Of a stretch of 43,691 nucleotides of DNA, positions 25,689-35,144 are shown one piece after another. This DNA is from an uncultured Flavobacteriales bacterium (GTDB taxonomy: Bacteria > Bacteroidota > Bacteroidia > Flavobacteriales_D > CAJJDF01). Position numbers and translations under genes: made by a program. The notes under the pieces were generated by a model that made no database searches, was not told where the DNA came from, and saw only the letters and a list, made by a program, of their open reading frames with translations. Each line of letters starts with the position of its first letter. Positions within the stretch are counted from its first letter, which is position 1. Location: assembly GCA_938009745.1 (NCBI GenBank), contig CALLII010000100.1, forward strand, positions 1-43,691, read 5' to 3'.

Positions 25689-25730
25689 TTTTGTTAACAA
25701 AAAAATGTCGAAAAACTTTTTTAAAAAAGT
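25689..25730. promoter_or_regulatory. Two palindromes upstream of nrdB (possible operator region)
   Basis: The 25559-25909 gap has no gene. It is very AT-rich and contains two perfect palindromes: TTTTGTTAACAAAA (25689-25702) and ACTTTTTTAAAAAAGT (25715-25730), with centres 27 bases apart. They lie 180-220 bases before the nrdB ATG. Promoter-like boxes further on (AATCTTTG 25759-25766 and CACTTTTG 25822-25829) are each one base from TAnnTTTG. A classical NrdR box pair was not seen. Confidence 0.35.
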
Positions 25731-25909
25731 GAACTCAGTGTTTATCGGCACTAGCTAAAATCTTTGTTGATAAATGACCTTTTTGTTAATTATTCAAATT
25801 GTTTGGCTCGAAATTTTTGTCCACTTTTGTAATGCGGAAGAGACACAAAACAATTCGGTTTTCTCTCTTTTCGAAATTAAATATAAGGAACGTCAAAAAC
25901 AACAAAACC

Positions 25910-26905
25910 ATGAACGAAATGAGCGCCAACTTGCAACCAGAACCAATTTTACAGGAAAACAAAAACAGATTTGTTTTATTTCCCATTGAACATGATGACA
26001 TCTGGGCCTACTACAAAAACGCAGAAGCAAGTATTTGGACAGCTGAAGAATTAGATTTATCAGCAGATATTTCGGATTGGGAAAACAAATTGAATGATGA
26101 TGAACGTTATTTTATAAAACACATATTAGCGTTCTTTGCTGCAAGTGATGGAATTGTAAACGAAAACTTAGCTGAAAACTTTGTTGCAGAAGTGCAATAT
26201 ACAGAAGCTAAATTCTTTTATGGATTTCAAATAATGATGGAAAATATCCACTCAGAAACATACTCTCTTTTAATTGATACTTATATTGGTGATCAAAAAG
26301 AAAAAGACTATTTATTTAACGCAATAGAAACTTTTGAGCCGGTAAAGAAAAAAGCTGAATGGGCTTTAAAATGGATCGATAATGGAAGTTTTGCTGAAAG
26401 ATTAATTGCTTTTGCAGCAGTAGAAGGAATTTTCTTCTCAGGTAGTTTCTGTTCTATTTTCTGGTTAAAGAAAAGAGGATTAATGCCAGGTTTGACTTTT
26501 TCTAACGAGCTTATCTCAAGAGATGAAGGACTACACTGTGACTTTGCTGTATTACTACACAATGAACACGTTATCAACAAAGTACCTAAGGAAAGAATTA
26601 AAGAAATCATTACTTACGCAGTAGAGATTGAAAAAGAATTTGTAACTGAATCATTACCAGTAAGATTAATTGGAATGAACTCAGATATGATGAACCAATA
26701 TATCGAATTTGTTGCCGACAGATTATTATCTGAATTAAACTGTCCAATGATATACAATGCAACAAACCCATTCGATTTTATGGATATGATTAATCTTCAA
26801 GGAAAAACTAATTTCTTTGAAAAAAGAGTAGGTGAATACCAAAAAGCAGGAGTAGCTGGCAATTCATCTTCAGATTCTTCGTTTTCTATGGACGAAGACT
26901 TCTAA
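25910..26905 (+). CDS. nrdB: Class Ia ribonucleotide reductase small subunit (R2)
   Basis: A 331-residue di-iron/tyrosyl-radical subunit that supplies the radical to NrdA. It resembles eukaryotic R2 more than the E. coli type. Shared blocks are [24 protein letters not shown] (radical Tyr at about residue 118), [20 protein letters not shown] and [20 protein letters not shown]. The iron ligands are in [18 protein letters not shown] and [10 protein letters not shown]. The frame is open to a TTG at 25799, but the ATG at 25910 (or the one at 25919) matches the start of homologues. nrdA follows after 169 bases. Confidence 0.95.
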   Translation: MNEMSANLQPEPILQENKNRFVLFPIEHDDIWAYYKNAEASIWTAEELDLSADISDWENKLNDDERYFIKHILAFFAASDGIVNENLAENFVAEVQYTEAKFFYGFQIMMENIHSETYSLLIDTYIGDQKEKDYLFNAIETFEPVKKKAEWALKWIDNGSFAERLIAFAAVEGIFFSGSFCSIFWLKKRGLMPGLTFSNELISRDEGLHCDFAVLLHNEHVINKVPKERIKEIITYAVEIEKEFVTESLPVRLIGMNSDMMNQYIEFVADRLLSELNCPMIYNATNPFDFMDMINLQGKTNFFEKRVGEYQKAGVAGNSSSDSSFSMDEDF

Positions 26906-26925
26906 ATATAAATCATTACTTACCA

Positions 26926-27032
26926 AGCATTAACATGCTATTAACAGTTGCGAGTTAATAATGGGGAAACCTACCCCGTATTTCGAGCTATTGTTTTAAG
27001 TATTTTTAAGAACAAACAGGGAGAAATCCCTC
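26926..27032 (+). promoter_or_regulatory. Structured leader between nrdB and nrdA
   Basis: Three short hairpins occur in the 169-base gap: AGCAT-TAAC-ATGCT (26926-26939), GGGG with loop AAACCTA and CCCC (26963-26977, extendable by two pairs), and AGGGA-GAAA-TCCCT (27018-27031). None has a T-run, so they are not ordinary terminators. The GC-rich stems stand out in AT-rich DNA. A processing site, translational control element or unknown RNA is possible. Confidence 0.35.
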
Positions 27033-27074
27033 CAAATAAATAGAGTATAGGACAAAAAAAATAAGACCCAAATT

Positions 27075-29672
27075 ATGTATGTAGTAAAAAGAAACGGTAA
27101 AAAAGAGGCAGTACAATTCGATAAGATAACTGCAAGAGTGCAAAAAATGTGTTACGGCTTAAATCCATTAGTGGATTTTACAAAAGTCGCCATGAAAGTT
27201 ATTGAAGGATTGTATGACGGAGTTACTACAAGTGATTTAGACAACTTAGCAGCAGAAATTGCAGCAACAAATACTATTACTCACCCAGATTATGCACTTC
27301 TTGCCTCAAGAATTGCAGTATCAAACTTACATAAGAATACAAAAAAATCTTTCTCGGCAACAATGAAAGAATTGTATGAATATGTTGACCCAATTACAAA
27401 TGCTCCAGCATCTTTATTAGCTGATGATGTATATGCAATTATCGAAGAACATGCTCCGTTATTAAATTCAACTTTAATATATGATAGAGATTTCCGTTAC
27501 GATTATTTTGGGTTCAAAACTTTAGAGAGATCTTATTTATTAAAAACTCATGGAACCGTAACAGAAAGACCTCAACAAATGTTGATGAGAGTTTCTATCG
27601 GTATTCACAAAGAAGATATTGAATCGGCAATTAAGACATATCACTTAATGTCTCAAGGATGGTTTACACATGCTACTCCTACTCTATTTAATTCAGGAAC
27701 TCCAAAACCTCAAATGTCTTCTTGTTTCTTATTAACTACAAAAGAAGATAGTATTGACGGAATTTATGACACATTAAAGCAATGTGCTAGAATATCACAG
27801 TCTGCTGGTGGAATTGGTCTTTCTATTCATGATGTAAGAGCAAAAGGTTCTTATATTAAAGGAACAAACGGTACTTCAAATGGTATTGTACCAATGTTAA
27901 GAGTATTTAATGATACAGCAAGATATGTAGATCAAGGTGGAGGAAAAAGAAAAGGTTCTTTCGCATTATACCTTGAACCATGGCATGCAGACGTGTTCGA
28001 TTTCTTGGATTTGAAAAAGAATCACGGAAAAGAAGAGCAAAGAGCAAGAGATTTGTTTTACGCAATGTGGACTCCAGATTTATTCATGAAGAGAGTTGAG
28101 GCAGACGAAGAATGGACTTTAATGTGTCCTAACGAATGTCCTGGATTATCGGATTGCTACGGAGAAGATTTCGAAAAATTATATTTACAGTACGAATCTG
28201 AAGGAAGAGGTAGAAAAACGATTAAAGCACAAGAATTGTGGAACAAAATTGTGGAATCTCAAATTGAAACGGGAACTCCATACATGTTGTACAAAGATGC
28301 TGCTAACAGAAAATCGAATCAAAAGAATTTAGGTACAATTAAGTCTTCTAACTTATGTACTGAGATTATGGAATATACTGCTCCTGATGAAGTTGCTGTA
28401 TGTAACTTAGCTTCTGTTGCATTGCCGAAATTTGTAAAAGATGGCGAATTTAATCACCAAAAATTATACGAAGTAACTTACCAAGCTACGCTTAACTTGA
28501 ACAGAATAATTGACAACAATTATTACCCAGTAGAAGAAGCTAGAAACTCTAACATGCGTCACAGACCTATTGGTATTGGTGTACAAGGATTAGCAGATAC
28601 TTTCATCTTATTGAGACAAAACTTTGACTCAGAAGAAGCTAGGAAACTAAATAGTGAAATTTTTGAAACTCTTTATTTTGCTGCAATGACAGCTTCTAAA
28701 GATTTAGCTGCAAAAGAAGGAGCTTACCAAACTTATGAAGGATCTCCAGTATCTCAAGGAATATTCCAATATGACATGTGGGGAGTTACTCCAACAGAAA
28801 GATGGGATTGGGCTGGACTTAAGAATGAAGTAAAAACACATGGTGTAAGAAACTCATTATTATTAGCTCCAATGCCTACAGCTTCTACAGCTTCTATCCT
28901 TGGAAATAACGAATGTTTTGAACCTTATACTTCTAACTTATATACTAGAAGAGTACTTTCTGGAGAGTTCATCATTGTAAACAAGCACTTACTAAGAGAC
29001 TTGGTAAACTTAGGATTGTGGAATAACGACATGAAAAATGAAATGATGGCTGGAAACGGTTCTATTCAACATATTGAAGGAATTCCTCAAGACATTAAAG
29101 ATTTATACAAAACTGCATGGGAAATAAGCCAGAAAGCGCTTATCAACATGTCAGCTGATAGAGGAGCATTTATTTGCCAATCTCAATCATTGAACATTTT
29201 TATGGAGAATGCAAACTTTGGTAAACTTACCTCAATGCATTTCTACGGTTGGAAAAAAGGATTGAAAACTGGTATGTATTATTTGAGAACTAAATCTGCA
29301 GTTGATGCAATTAAGTTTACAGTAAAAAAAGCAGCCAAAACTGAACCTAAACCAGAAGAAAAGAAGCCAGTAATTACTATGGCTCCTACAGCACCAGTTA
29401 CTCCTGTAGCAACTACTACTCCAGAACCTGCTGTGGTTAATAAAGTTGAAGAAACTCAAGAGAGTTATTCTTTTACTAACTCTGCATCTTCGCCAATAGT
29501 TGAGCCTTTGGTATCACCAATGCAAGAGCCATTAGCACAAAATACACCTATACAAGCAGTTGCAAGTAATAATGAGCCAATGTTTATGGACCAAAATGAC
29601 CCAGCTTATCAAGCTGCTAAAATGCAATGCTCAATAGACAATCCAGACGATTGTGAAATGTGTGGTAGCTAA
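27075..29672 (+). CDS. nrdA: Class Ia ribonucleotide reductase large subunit (R1)
   Basis: An 865-residue catalytic subunit that reduces ribonucleoside diphosphates to deoxy forms. An N-terminal ATP-cone ([24 protein letters not shown]...) gives dATP/ATP control. The ten-stranded barrel carries the active-site Cys (MSSCFLL), the finger-loop NLCTEI with the thiyl-radical Cys and Glu, and the second Cys of the redox pair in [10 protein letters not shown]. The C-terminal CEMCGS is the swinging CxxC tail. It resembles eukaryotic RRM1 over long blocks. Unusual: between the barrel end (about residue 750) and the CxxC tail lies a linker of about 90 residues rich in Pro, Thr, Ala and Val, which makes the protein ~70 longer than human RRM1. 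Confidence 0.95.
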   Translation: MYVVKRNGKKEAVQFDKITARVQKMCYGLNPLVDFTKVAMKVIEGLYDGVTTSDLDNLAAEIAATNTITHPDYALLASRIAVSNLHKNTKKSFSATMKELYEYVDPITNAPASLLADDVYAIIEEHAPLLNSTLIYDRDFRYDYFGFKTLERSYLLKTHGTVTERPQQMLMRVSIGIHKEDIESAIKTYHLMSQGWFTHATPTLFNSGTPKPQMSSCFLLTTKEDSIDGIYDTLKQCARISQSAGGIGLSIHDVRAKGSYIKGTNGTSNGIVPMLRVFNDTARYVDQGGGKRKGSFALYLEPWHADVFDFLDLKKNHGKEEQRARDLFYAMWTPDLFMKRVEADEEWTLMCPNECPGLSDCYGEDFEKLYLQYESEGRGRKTIKAQELWNKIVESQIETGTPYMLYKDAANRKSNQKNLGTIKSSNLCTEIMEYTAPDEVAVCNLASVALPKFVKDGEFNHQKLYEVTYQATLNLNRIIDNNYYPVEEARNSNMRHRPIGIGVQGLADTFILLRQNFDSEEARKLNSEIFETLYFAAMTASKDLAAKEGAYQTYEGSPVSQGIFQYDMWGVTPTERWDWAGLKNEVKTHGVRNSLLLAPMPTASTASILGNNECFEPYTSNLYTRRVLSGEFIIVNKHLLRDLVNLGLWNNDMKNEMMAGNGSIQHIEGIPQDIKDLYKTAWEISQKALINMSADRGAFICQSQSLNIFMENANFGKLTSMHFYGWKKGLKTGMYYLRTKSAVDAIKFTVKKAAKTEPKPEEKKPVITMAPTAPVTPVATTTPEPAVVNKVEETQESYSFTNSASSPIVEPLVSPMQEPLAQNTPIQAVASNNEPMFMDQNDPAYQAAKMQCSIDNPDDCEMCGS

Positions 29673-29695
29673 AAACTAACTAAACTTTATAAGAT

Positions 29696-29732
29696 AAAAC
29701 TCCAACCTATTTTAAGGTTGGAGTTTTTTTTT
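29696..29732 (+). terminator. Terminator of nrdA
   Basis: A 13-bp perfect stem (AAAACTCCAACCT 29696-29708, AGGTTGGAGTTTT 29715-29727) ends in a run of T. Confidence 0.87.
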
Positions 29733-29784
29733 GTTTTATACAACTGTGATATTTCTTATATTTAAGAAATAAAATTAAACACTC

Positions 29785-32700
29785 ATGTTAAAGAATTTAA
29801 AACTCGTAATTGTTTTCATTTGTATATCCATATTTGGATTATCTCAAAACATTGGAGACACCATAAAAGTTCAATCACTTAATTACTCTAGTCAAACTAG
29901 AGATACAATGGTTGCTTTTCCTACTGATACAAATATTACTTACGAAAAGGTATTGATGTTGTATAATATGAGATGTAAAGGTGCTCGTGTATCAACCGGT
30001 ACAAACCGTAATTTAGGTTGTGGAGAATGGGATTATTCTTGCAACACTTACCTTCGAGATTCTACAAGATTTGATTCTACAGTAGCTTCTATTCCTAGCT
30101 ACACTATTTCTAATTTTTCAGGAACTAGCTTTAGCTATTCAGCTACTCCACTTTATGATTTATATCGAAAAATAGAAAAGAAAACTACTGTTATTTCTAC
30201 TACAAGTGAAGATATAGATACTGTGGGAACAGGTACAATTTCATCAGTAGATATTTTTAGAACTGAAAAAAATACAGGTAAATCTCAATTTATTTATACT
30301 GCAACAGAATTATTAGCTGCAGGGATTACAGCAGGAAATATTGATGCACTTCTTTTAGATATTGCAAATGTTGGAAACAGTGTAAATCAATTAAAAATTA
30401 AATTTAAAGCTACTTCAAAAACTATTCTTAAAGCGGATTCTATAGACTTATCAGGCTTTACAGAAGTCTTTTATACATCAAGTACAATGGCTATTGGACT
30501 AAATAAATTTCAATTTCATACTCCATTTTTATGGGATGGAACCTCAAACATACTTATAGAATTTACTTTTAATGGAATTTCGGCAGGGCTCAACAACTCT
30601 GTGCTATGTAACAGTTACACCAATGGAGGACTAAATGCAGGTGGAGATTATAGTTTAATTTTTGATAACTCAAATTACATAAATGCCAACACCTATAAAG
30701 GAGTTGGAGGAGATACAAATAGAACCATGGAGGCTTGGATAAAAACTACAAAACAAAATGGTGAAATTTTATCTTGGGGTTCAAATGCTACAGGACAAAA
30801 ATGGAACTGGAGAACAACCAATAGTGGTTATTTAAGAATAGAAATAAGTGGAGCTGGAGTTGTAGGAAGCACCAATGTAGCGGATGGTAATTGGCATCAT
30901 GTTGCCGCAGTAATGAATGGTAGCAATTTAGCTGGAGTACAATTTTATGTAGATGGTGTCCTAGATTCAAAATCAGCTACATCTTCTGCATCAGTTAATA
31001 CAAATATTGCTAGCGGAATAAACGTACAAGCTAACAAAGGTATACATAACAGATACTTACCTGGAGAAGTAGATGGATTAAGAATATGGAAAACAAATGT
31101 TTCTTTAGCTACTTTAAATGACTGGAAAAGAAGAAAAATAAATGCTACACACCCTGATTATTCAAGTTTAGAATTGAATTATGAATTAAATCAAAATGGA
31201 AGTACCTCTGTGTTAGATAACTCTTCTTTGGGAAATGACGGAAATATTTTTGGTGCTCAAAACAGAGTTTCGATAGTGGGTGAGGATTTATTTAAAGAAA
31301 TAACGGAATTAAATATAAGACCTAATGTTCATTTTGCACAAGGAGTTTATGTTTTATCAACAGTAAATGACACTGTTTTTGATACAGTTTTTCATACTTC
31401 TCATTTAACACAAGCCAAACAGGTCTACTCAAAAACAGGAGAGAAAAAGAGCGACAGTATCGCTACAATTTCCAACAATATTTATTATGATGCAGGTAAC
31501 AAAACTTATTTTTATGATGAAACAGGAGTTGTTTATGATTCGATTAATAATACTGCTGACGGCACAATAACTATAACCGATTTACCTTATTGGAATAGAT
31601 TCCCTACAAAATTTGAAATCATGTCTTTTGTAACTCCTTACGGAATTGGATTAGATTTAGGTGTAGATGGAAAAACATGGGTGTTTGACGTGACTGACTT
31701 TACACCTTTTCTTAAAGGAAACAAAAGAATGACCATGGAACGAGGAGGACAAAACCAAGAAGAAATGGATATCTCCTTTTTATTTATTGTTGGAACTCCA
31801 GAAAGAGATGTTCTAGATATTAAAGAAATATGGCCAGTTGCCTACCCTAGTTATACGAATATAATTTCTGATGCAGTTTTTCCTCCAAGAAAGTTACCAT
31901 TAATGGATAGCGGTAAATATTTTAATGTAACATCCTCAGTTACTGGTCATGGACAAGAAGGAGAATTTATTCCAAGAAATCATTTCTTTAAAGTAGGAAC
32001 AAGCCAACAATTTCAGTGGCGAGCATGGAAAGCTTGTGGCGATAATCCAGTTTACCCACAAGGAGGAACTTGGATTTATGACCGTGCTGGTTGGTGCCCA
32101 GGAATGGCTACTGATATACAAAGACATGATATTACTAGCTATGTTACTGCTGGAGATTCTGCATTATTGGACTATGGAGTTGTTAGTGCCTCAGGGACTT
32201 CTAACTATATTGTGAGTAATAAATTAATTACTTACGGAGAGTATAATCATAATTTAGATGCTGCAATTGTAGATGTTGTAGCCCCATCTAACAGAGTGGA
32301 ATACGCCAAAGAAAATAATATTTGCCACTATCCAAAAGTTACAATTCGTAATTCAGGAAAAACCCCATTGACTTCGCTTAAAATTGAGTTTTGGGTAAAC
32401 AACAGTCCTACAAAAGAAACATACAATTGGTCGGGTAATTTGGCTCCATCTGAAAATGAAGTAGTAGAAATGCATGCACCAAGTAGCATGTGGCAAGCAG
32501 TGAATGGAGTAGATAATGTGTTTCATGTAGAAATTAGTAATCCAAATAACGGAACTGATGAGTATAGTTATAACAATAACTATTCTGCTGATTTTAAAAT
32601 CCCAGAGTTTTTGCCAAATGAATTCCGTATAGATTATTTTTCTAACGGAGCTTCAAGCGAAACTTCTTATAAATTGTATAACGAGTTTGGAACAGAACTA

Positions 32701-33192
32701 TTTTCACAATCAGGACAAGCTAATAACACTCTAGCGCGTGATACTTTTAATTTAGGATTAGGTTGCTACAGATTAGTAATTACAGATACTGATGGAGACG
32801 GAATAAGCTTTTGGGCTAATAATGATGGTGGAGGTTACTTTAGAATTCACAGAATGAGTGGTTCAGTTTTAAAAATATTTGAACCAGATTTTGGATCTTC
32901 TTACACGTATAACTTTACCGTAGGTTCTCCTTTATCTTTATCCGAGATTCAGAAAAACAACTCGGTATTGTTATACCCAAATCCTTCTTTGGGTTCTTTT
33001 ACACTTGAAGGAAAAGACTTAAACAAATCTACTATTAACGTAATTAATAGTTTAGGGCAACAAGTAGAAGTAAACTTAACCAGAACTGATACTCGTATTG
33101 AGGTAAGCTCTAATAATCTTGCAACTGGAATATATTCAGTAATAGTAAGATCAGAAGAAAACACTATCACTAAAAGATTAGTAATAAATTAA
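29785..33192 (+). CDS. T9SS-secreted PNGase F-related protein with inserted LamG domain
   Basis: A 1135-residue exported protein. Signal peptide 1-21. Residues ~25-90 match the start of the peptide-N-glycosidase F N-domain, with CGEWD (79-83). Then come a beta region and a LamG/concanavalin-like domain (~285-465: TMEAWIKT, GNWHHVAAVMNGS, FYVDGV, EVDGLRIW). The PNGase fold resumes with FEIMSFVTPYG (610-620), WVFDVTDFTPFLKG (632-645), MERGGQ (651-656), GHGQEGEF (721-728) and YDRAGWCPGM (765-774). By eye, Asp83, Glu652 and Glu727 fall on PNGase F Asp60, Glu118 and Glu206. A CARDB-like domain (~825-940), a domain with DTDGDGISFW (~1001-1010) and a type A T9SS sorting domain (1060-1135: LLYPNPSLGSF...GIYSVIV...KRLVIN) follow. 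It may cleave N-glycans from glycoproteins outside the cell. The next gene starts two bases downstream. Confidence 0.85.
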   Translation: MLKNLKLVIVFICISIFGLSQNIGDTIKVQSLNYSSQTRDTMVAFPTDTNITYEKVLMLYNMRCKGARVSTGTNRNLGCGEWDYSCNTYLRDSTRFDSTVASIPSYTISNFSGTSFSYSATPLYDLYRKIEKKTTVISTTSEDIDTVGTGTISSVDIFRTEKNTGKSQFIYTATELLAAGITAGNIDALLLDIANVGNSVNQLKIKFKATSKTILKADSIDLSGFTEVFYTSSTMAIGLNKFQFHTPFLWDGTSNILIEFTFNGISAGLNNSVLCNSYTNGGLNAGGDYSLIFDNSNYINANTYKGVGGDTNRTMEAWIKTTKQNGEILSWGSNATGQKWNWRTTNSGYLRIEISGAGVVGSTNVADGNWHHVAAVMNGSNLAGVQFYVDGVLDSKSATSSASVNTNIASGINVQANKGIHNRYLPGEVDGLRIWKTNVSLATLNDWKRRKINATHPDYSSLELNYELNQNGSTSVLDNSSLGNDGNIFGAQNRVSIVGEDLFKEITELNIRPNVHFAQGVYVLSTVNDTVFDTVFHTSHLTQAKQVYSKTGEKKSDSIATISNNIYYDAGNKTYFYDETGVVYDSINNTADGTITITDLPYWNRFPTKFEIMSFVTPYGIGLDLGVDGKTWVFDVTDFTPFLKGNKRMTMERGGQNQEEMDISFLFIVGTPERDVLDIKEIWPVAYPSYTNIISDAVFPPRKLPLMDSGKYFNVTSSVTGHGQEGEFIPRNHFFKVGTSQQFQWRAWKACGDNPVYPQGGTWIYDRAGWCPGMATDIQRHDITSYVTAGDSALLDYGVVSASGTSNYIVSNKLITYGEYNHNLDAAIVDVVAPSNRVEYAKENNICHYPKVTIRNSGKTPLTSLKIEFWVNNSPTKETYNWSGNLAPSENEVVEMHAPSSMWQAVNGVDNVFHVEISNPNNGTDEYSYNNNYSADFKIPEFLPNEFRIDYFSNGASSETSYKLYNEFGTELFSQSGQANNTLARDTFNLGLGCYRLVITDTDGDGISFWANNDGGGYFRIHRMSGSVLKIFEPDFGSSYTYNFTVGSPLSLSEIQKNNSVLLYPNPSLGSFTLEGKDLNKSTINVINSLGQQVEVNLTRTDTRIEVSSNNLATGIYSVIVRSEENTITKRLVIN

Positions 33193-33193
33193 G

Positions 33194-33808
33194 ATGAATA
33201 AAAACAAGATTAGAAAAGCTGCTTATAAAGCAATTACAAAAGAGAGGAAGGGACATCAAGATTTTTTTGACACATTCAGAAAAGAAAACAAAGTAAAACC
33301 TGAAGTGTTAGCCGAAGAAACGGCTAAAATCCCTTCAATGGGTAAAATGAAAGACACCTCTACTCTTCGCTATATTTTTGTAGTAATAATGGTTATTATA
33401 TTAATTTTAAGAGTATTAGGCATAACAGTTCTTGCTCAGGAAATGGGATTAGGACAAGGTTTAATGATTTTAGCTTTATTATTTGCAGTTGGTATACCTG
33501 TTATAGGTATTGTTGCAGCATTAACTCAAAGAGCTCATCTATACTATCCTGTTGGAATATTAATGGCGATAGGGATTATGAGGTCATTCACAAGTAAAAA
33601 CGTTCAGATAGATGAATCTTCACTTATCGCTTTAGTGCCAATGGTAATTGCAATAATATTAGCATTTTATATCCCTACTAAGCTTAAAACAGCACATACT
33701 AAATCTGTAAACAAGGAGATGAAAGAGGGGAAAGAGATTACTTCTTTAACTTACACTTTTGATGAAAAACAGAATTATTCTGATGAAATTCTAGATTCTG
33801 GAATCTAA
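33194..33808 (+). CDS. Unknown membrane protein downstream of the PNGase-like gene
   Basis: A 204-residue protein with a charged ~55-residue N-terminal cytoplasmic part (many Lys/Glu, ERKGHQDFFDTFRKEN), then four hydrophobic helices (about 59-80, 86-110, 117-131 and 143-161) and a charged tail. It starts two bases after the PNGase-like gene with an ATG and is likely co-transcribed with it. No family recognised; whether it serves the secreted enzyme is unknown. Closed by a strong terminator. Confidence 0.7.
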   Translation: MNKNKIRKAAYKAITKERKGHQDFFDTFRKENKVKPEVLAEETAKIPSMGKMKDTSTLRYIFVVIMVIILILRVLGITVLAQEMGLGQGLMILALLFAVGIPVIGIVAALTQRAHLYYPVGILMAIGIMRSFTSKNVQIDESSLIALVPMVIAIILAFYIPTKLKTAHTKSVNKEMKEGKEITSLTYTFDEKQNYSDEILDSGI

Positions 33809-33840
33809 TTCTATCCTAATAAATTAATATTCTCTACTTC

Positions 33841-33879
33841 TTAAAAAGCCTTTCAGCAAATTGTTGAAAGGCTTTTTAA
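33841..33879 (+). terminator. Terminator
   Basis: A 13-bp stem (AAAAAGCCTTTCA 33843-33855, TGAAAGGCTTTTT 33865-33877), extendable by two A-T pairs, lies 34 bases after the membrane-protein gene. Confidence 0.82.
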
Positions 33880-33947
33880 ATATAATTAAACATTTTTATA
33901 ACTGAATAACAACACATTAAGTTGGTATTAGTAATTATTTTCAATTC

Positions 33948-33980
33948 TGTAAATCCAGATTAAAACTTGTGGCGTATGTA
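33948..33980 (+). promoter_or_regulatory. Possible ECF-type promoter before the duplicated-domain lipoprotein
   Basis: TGTAAA (33948-33953) and CGTATGTA (33973-33980), 19 bases apart, lie 45 bases before the ATG at 34025. The pair looks more like an ECF-sigma promoter (TGTAAC / CGTAT type) than TAnnTTTG. An ECF sigma gene lies just downstream of the lipoprotein gene. Weak call made by eye. Confidence 0.25.
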
Positions 33981-34024
33981 TGGTGAAAGAAACAAATTAT
34001 TAAACCTTTTAAAAAAAACAGATT

Positions 34025-35011
34025 ATGAAATTGAATACACTTAAAATGACAATGGCATTATTATTAGTAATACCAATGGCGCTTACATCATGTAAAAAAG
34101 AAGAACCAGAGGTAACACCAGTAACACCTGCTGCTAAGTCCATGACTTATGATTATGAGTTTAACAATGGTCAAGTTGTAGCTTCTGCTGCTTATGACGG
34201 AACTCACAAAGATGATATGACTGCTAAAATTAAAGTTGAAGAAAACAGTGCTGGGAAAGCAAAAATTACTGTAACACTTAACAACACAATAAACGGAGAG
34301 ATGTACATGATTCACTCTCATGATGCTGCAGATCCAACAACTACTCCAAACGGAACACCATATAACGAAACTCCTAATAGTGATGTTTTTACACAAATGG
34401 TTACGGGAAATGGAGCTTCAGTATCTGTATCTCAAACTTCTACTATGACATATGCTCAAATTACGAGTTCATATGATGCATTTTTTGTAGTTCACGATCC
34501 ACTACAAGCAATTAGTACAACTGATATTTCTACTTATTTATTTGTTGGAGCTTTTGCCAGAACTCAAGCTGCTTCAGGTTTATCAAGAGGAACATATAAT
34601 TATGCTTTTAACACGGGTCAAGTAGCAGCAGCTTTTGCTTATAGCGGAACTCATACAACTAGCCTATCAGGTACTCTTAACATTCAAGAATTAGGAGATG
34701 GACAAAGTAGAGTTACTGTTGCTTTGGAAAACACTATCAACAGCCAAATATACATGACACACTCTCATGATGCTGCTGACCCAGCAACTACTCCAAACAA
34801 CACTCCTTACAATGAAACTCCAAACAGTAATATTTGTACTTTGATGATTGCAGGGAATGGAGATATGGCTTACAGTTCTCAAATAAGTACTGAATCTTAT
34901 GCTGATTTAACAACTACTTACAATGGTTTCTTTGTAGTGCATGATCCGCTTCAAGCAATTAATACTGCAGACCCAACAACTTATGTTTTATTAGGGTCGT
35001 TTGCTAGATAG
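34025..35011 (+). CDS. Lipoprotein with two tandem CHRD-like domains
   Basis: A 328-residue lipoprotein; signal peptide ends at Cys23 (MALTSCKKEE). Two repeats of ~140 residues follow, residues 40-178 and 189-328. They share FNxGQV, AYxGTH, NTIN, the core HSHDAADPxTTPN with TPYNETPNS, FFVVHDPLQAI and the end LGxFAR. The conserved His pair and beta pattern suggest a CHRD-like fold, but the match is loose. It probably sits at the outer membrane or on the surface. Its own terminator follows; the ECF sigma gene starts 133 bases later. Function unknown. Confidence 0.75.
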   Translation: MKLNTLKMTMALLLVIPMALTSCKKEEPEVTPVTPAAKSMTYDYEFNNGQVVASAAYDGTHKDDMTAKIKVEENSAGKAKITVTLNNTINGEMYMIHSHDAADPTTTPNGTPYNETPNSDVFTQMVTGNGASVSVSQTSTMTYAQITSSYDAFFVVHDPLQAISTTDISTYLFVGAFARTQAASGLSRGTYNYAFNTGQVAAAFAYSGTHTTSLSGTLNIQELGDGQSRVTVALENTINSQIYMTHSHDAADPATTPNNTPYNETPNSNICTLMIAGNGDMAYSSQISTESYADLTTTYNGFFVVHDPLQAINTADPTTYVLLGSFAR

Positions 35012-35044
35012 GTTACCGCCTCTTACCTATTTAGTTGATGTAGT

Positions 35045-35084
35045 AAAAGCCCTACTGTTAAGTTTCAGTAGGGCTTTTTTATTT
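35045..35084 (+). terminator. Terminator
   Basis: A 13-bp perfect stem (AAAAGCCCTACTG 35045-35057, CAGTAGGGCTTTT 35066-35078) with an 8-base loop ends in a run of T. Confidence 0.87.
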
Positions 35085-35144
35085 TGAAAAAAAGAATAAG
35101 TAATATTTAGTTACCTTAGTATATAACAAAATTATAATCAATAT

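Noticed and set aside
25257-25910. Replication origin near dnaN
   Set aside because: dnaN is not next to dnaA, recF or gyrB, and no cluster of TTATNCACA boxes was seen; AT-richness alone is not evidence.
26941-27040. Possible cobalamin or preQ1 riboswitch before nrdA
   Set aside because: Short GC stems are present, but no B12-box or preQ1 aptamer core was recognised, and a class Ia reductase needs no cobalamin. Kept only as an unassigned structured leader.
30788-30970. His- and Leu-rich short frame antisense to the PNGase-like gene
   Set aside because: Composition comes from the complement of the LamG coding sequence; no start context.
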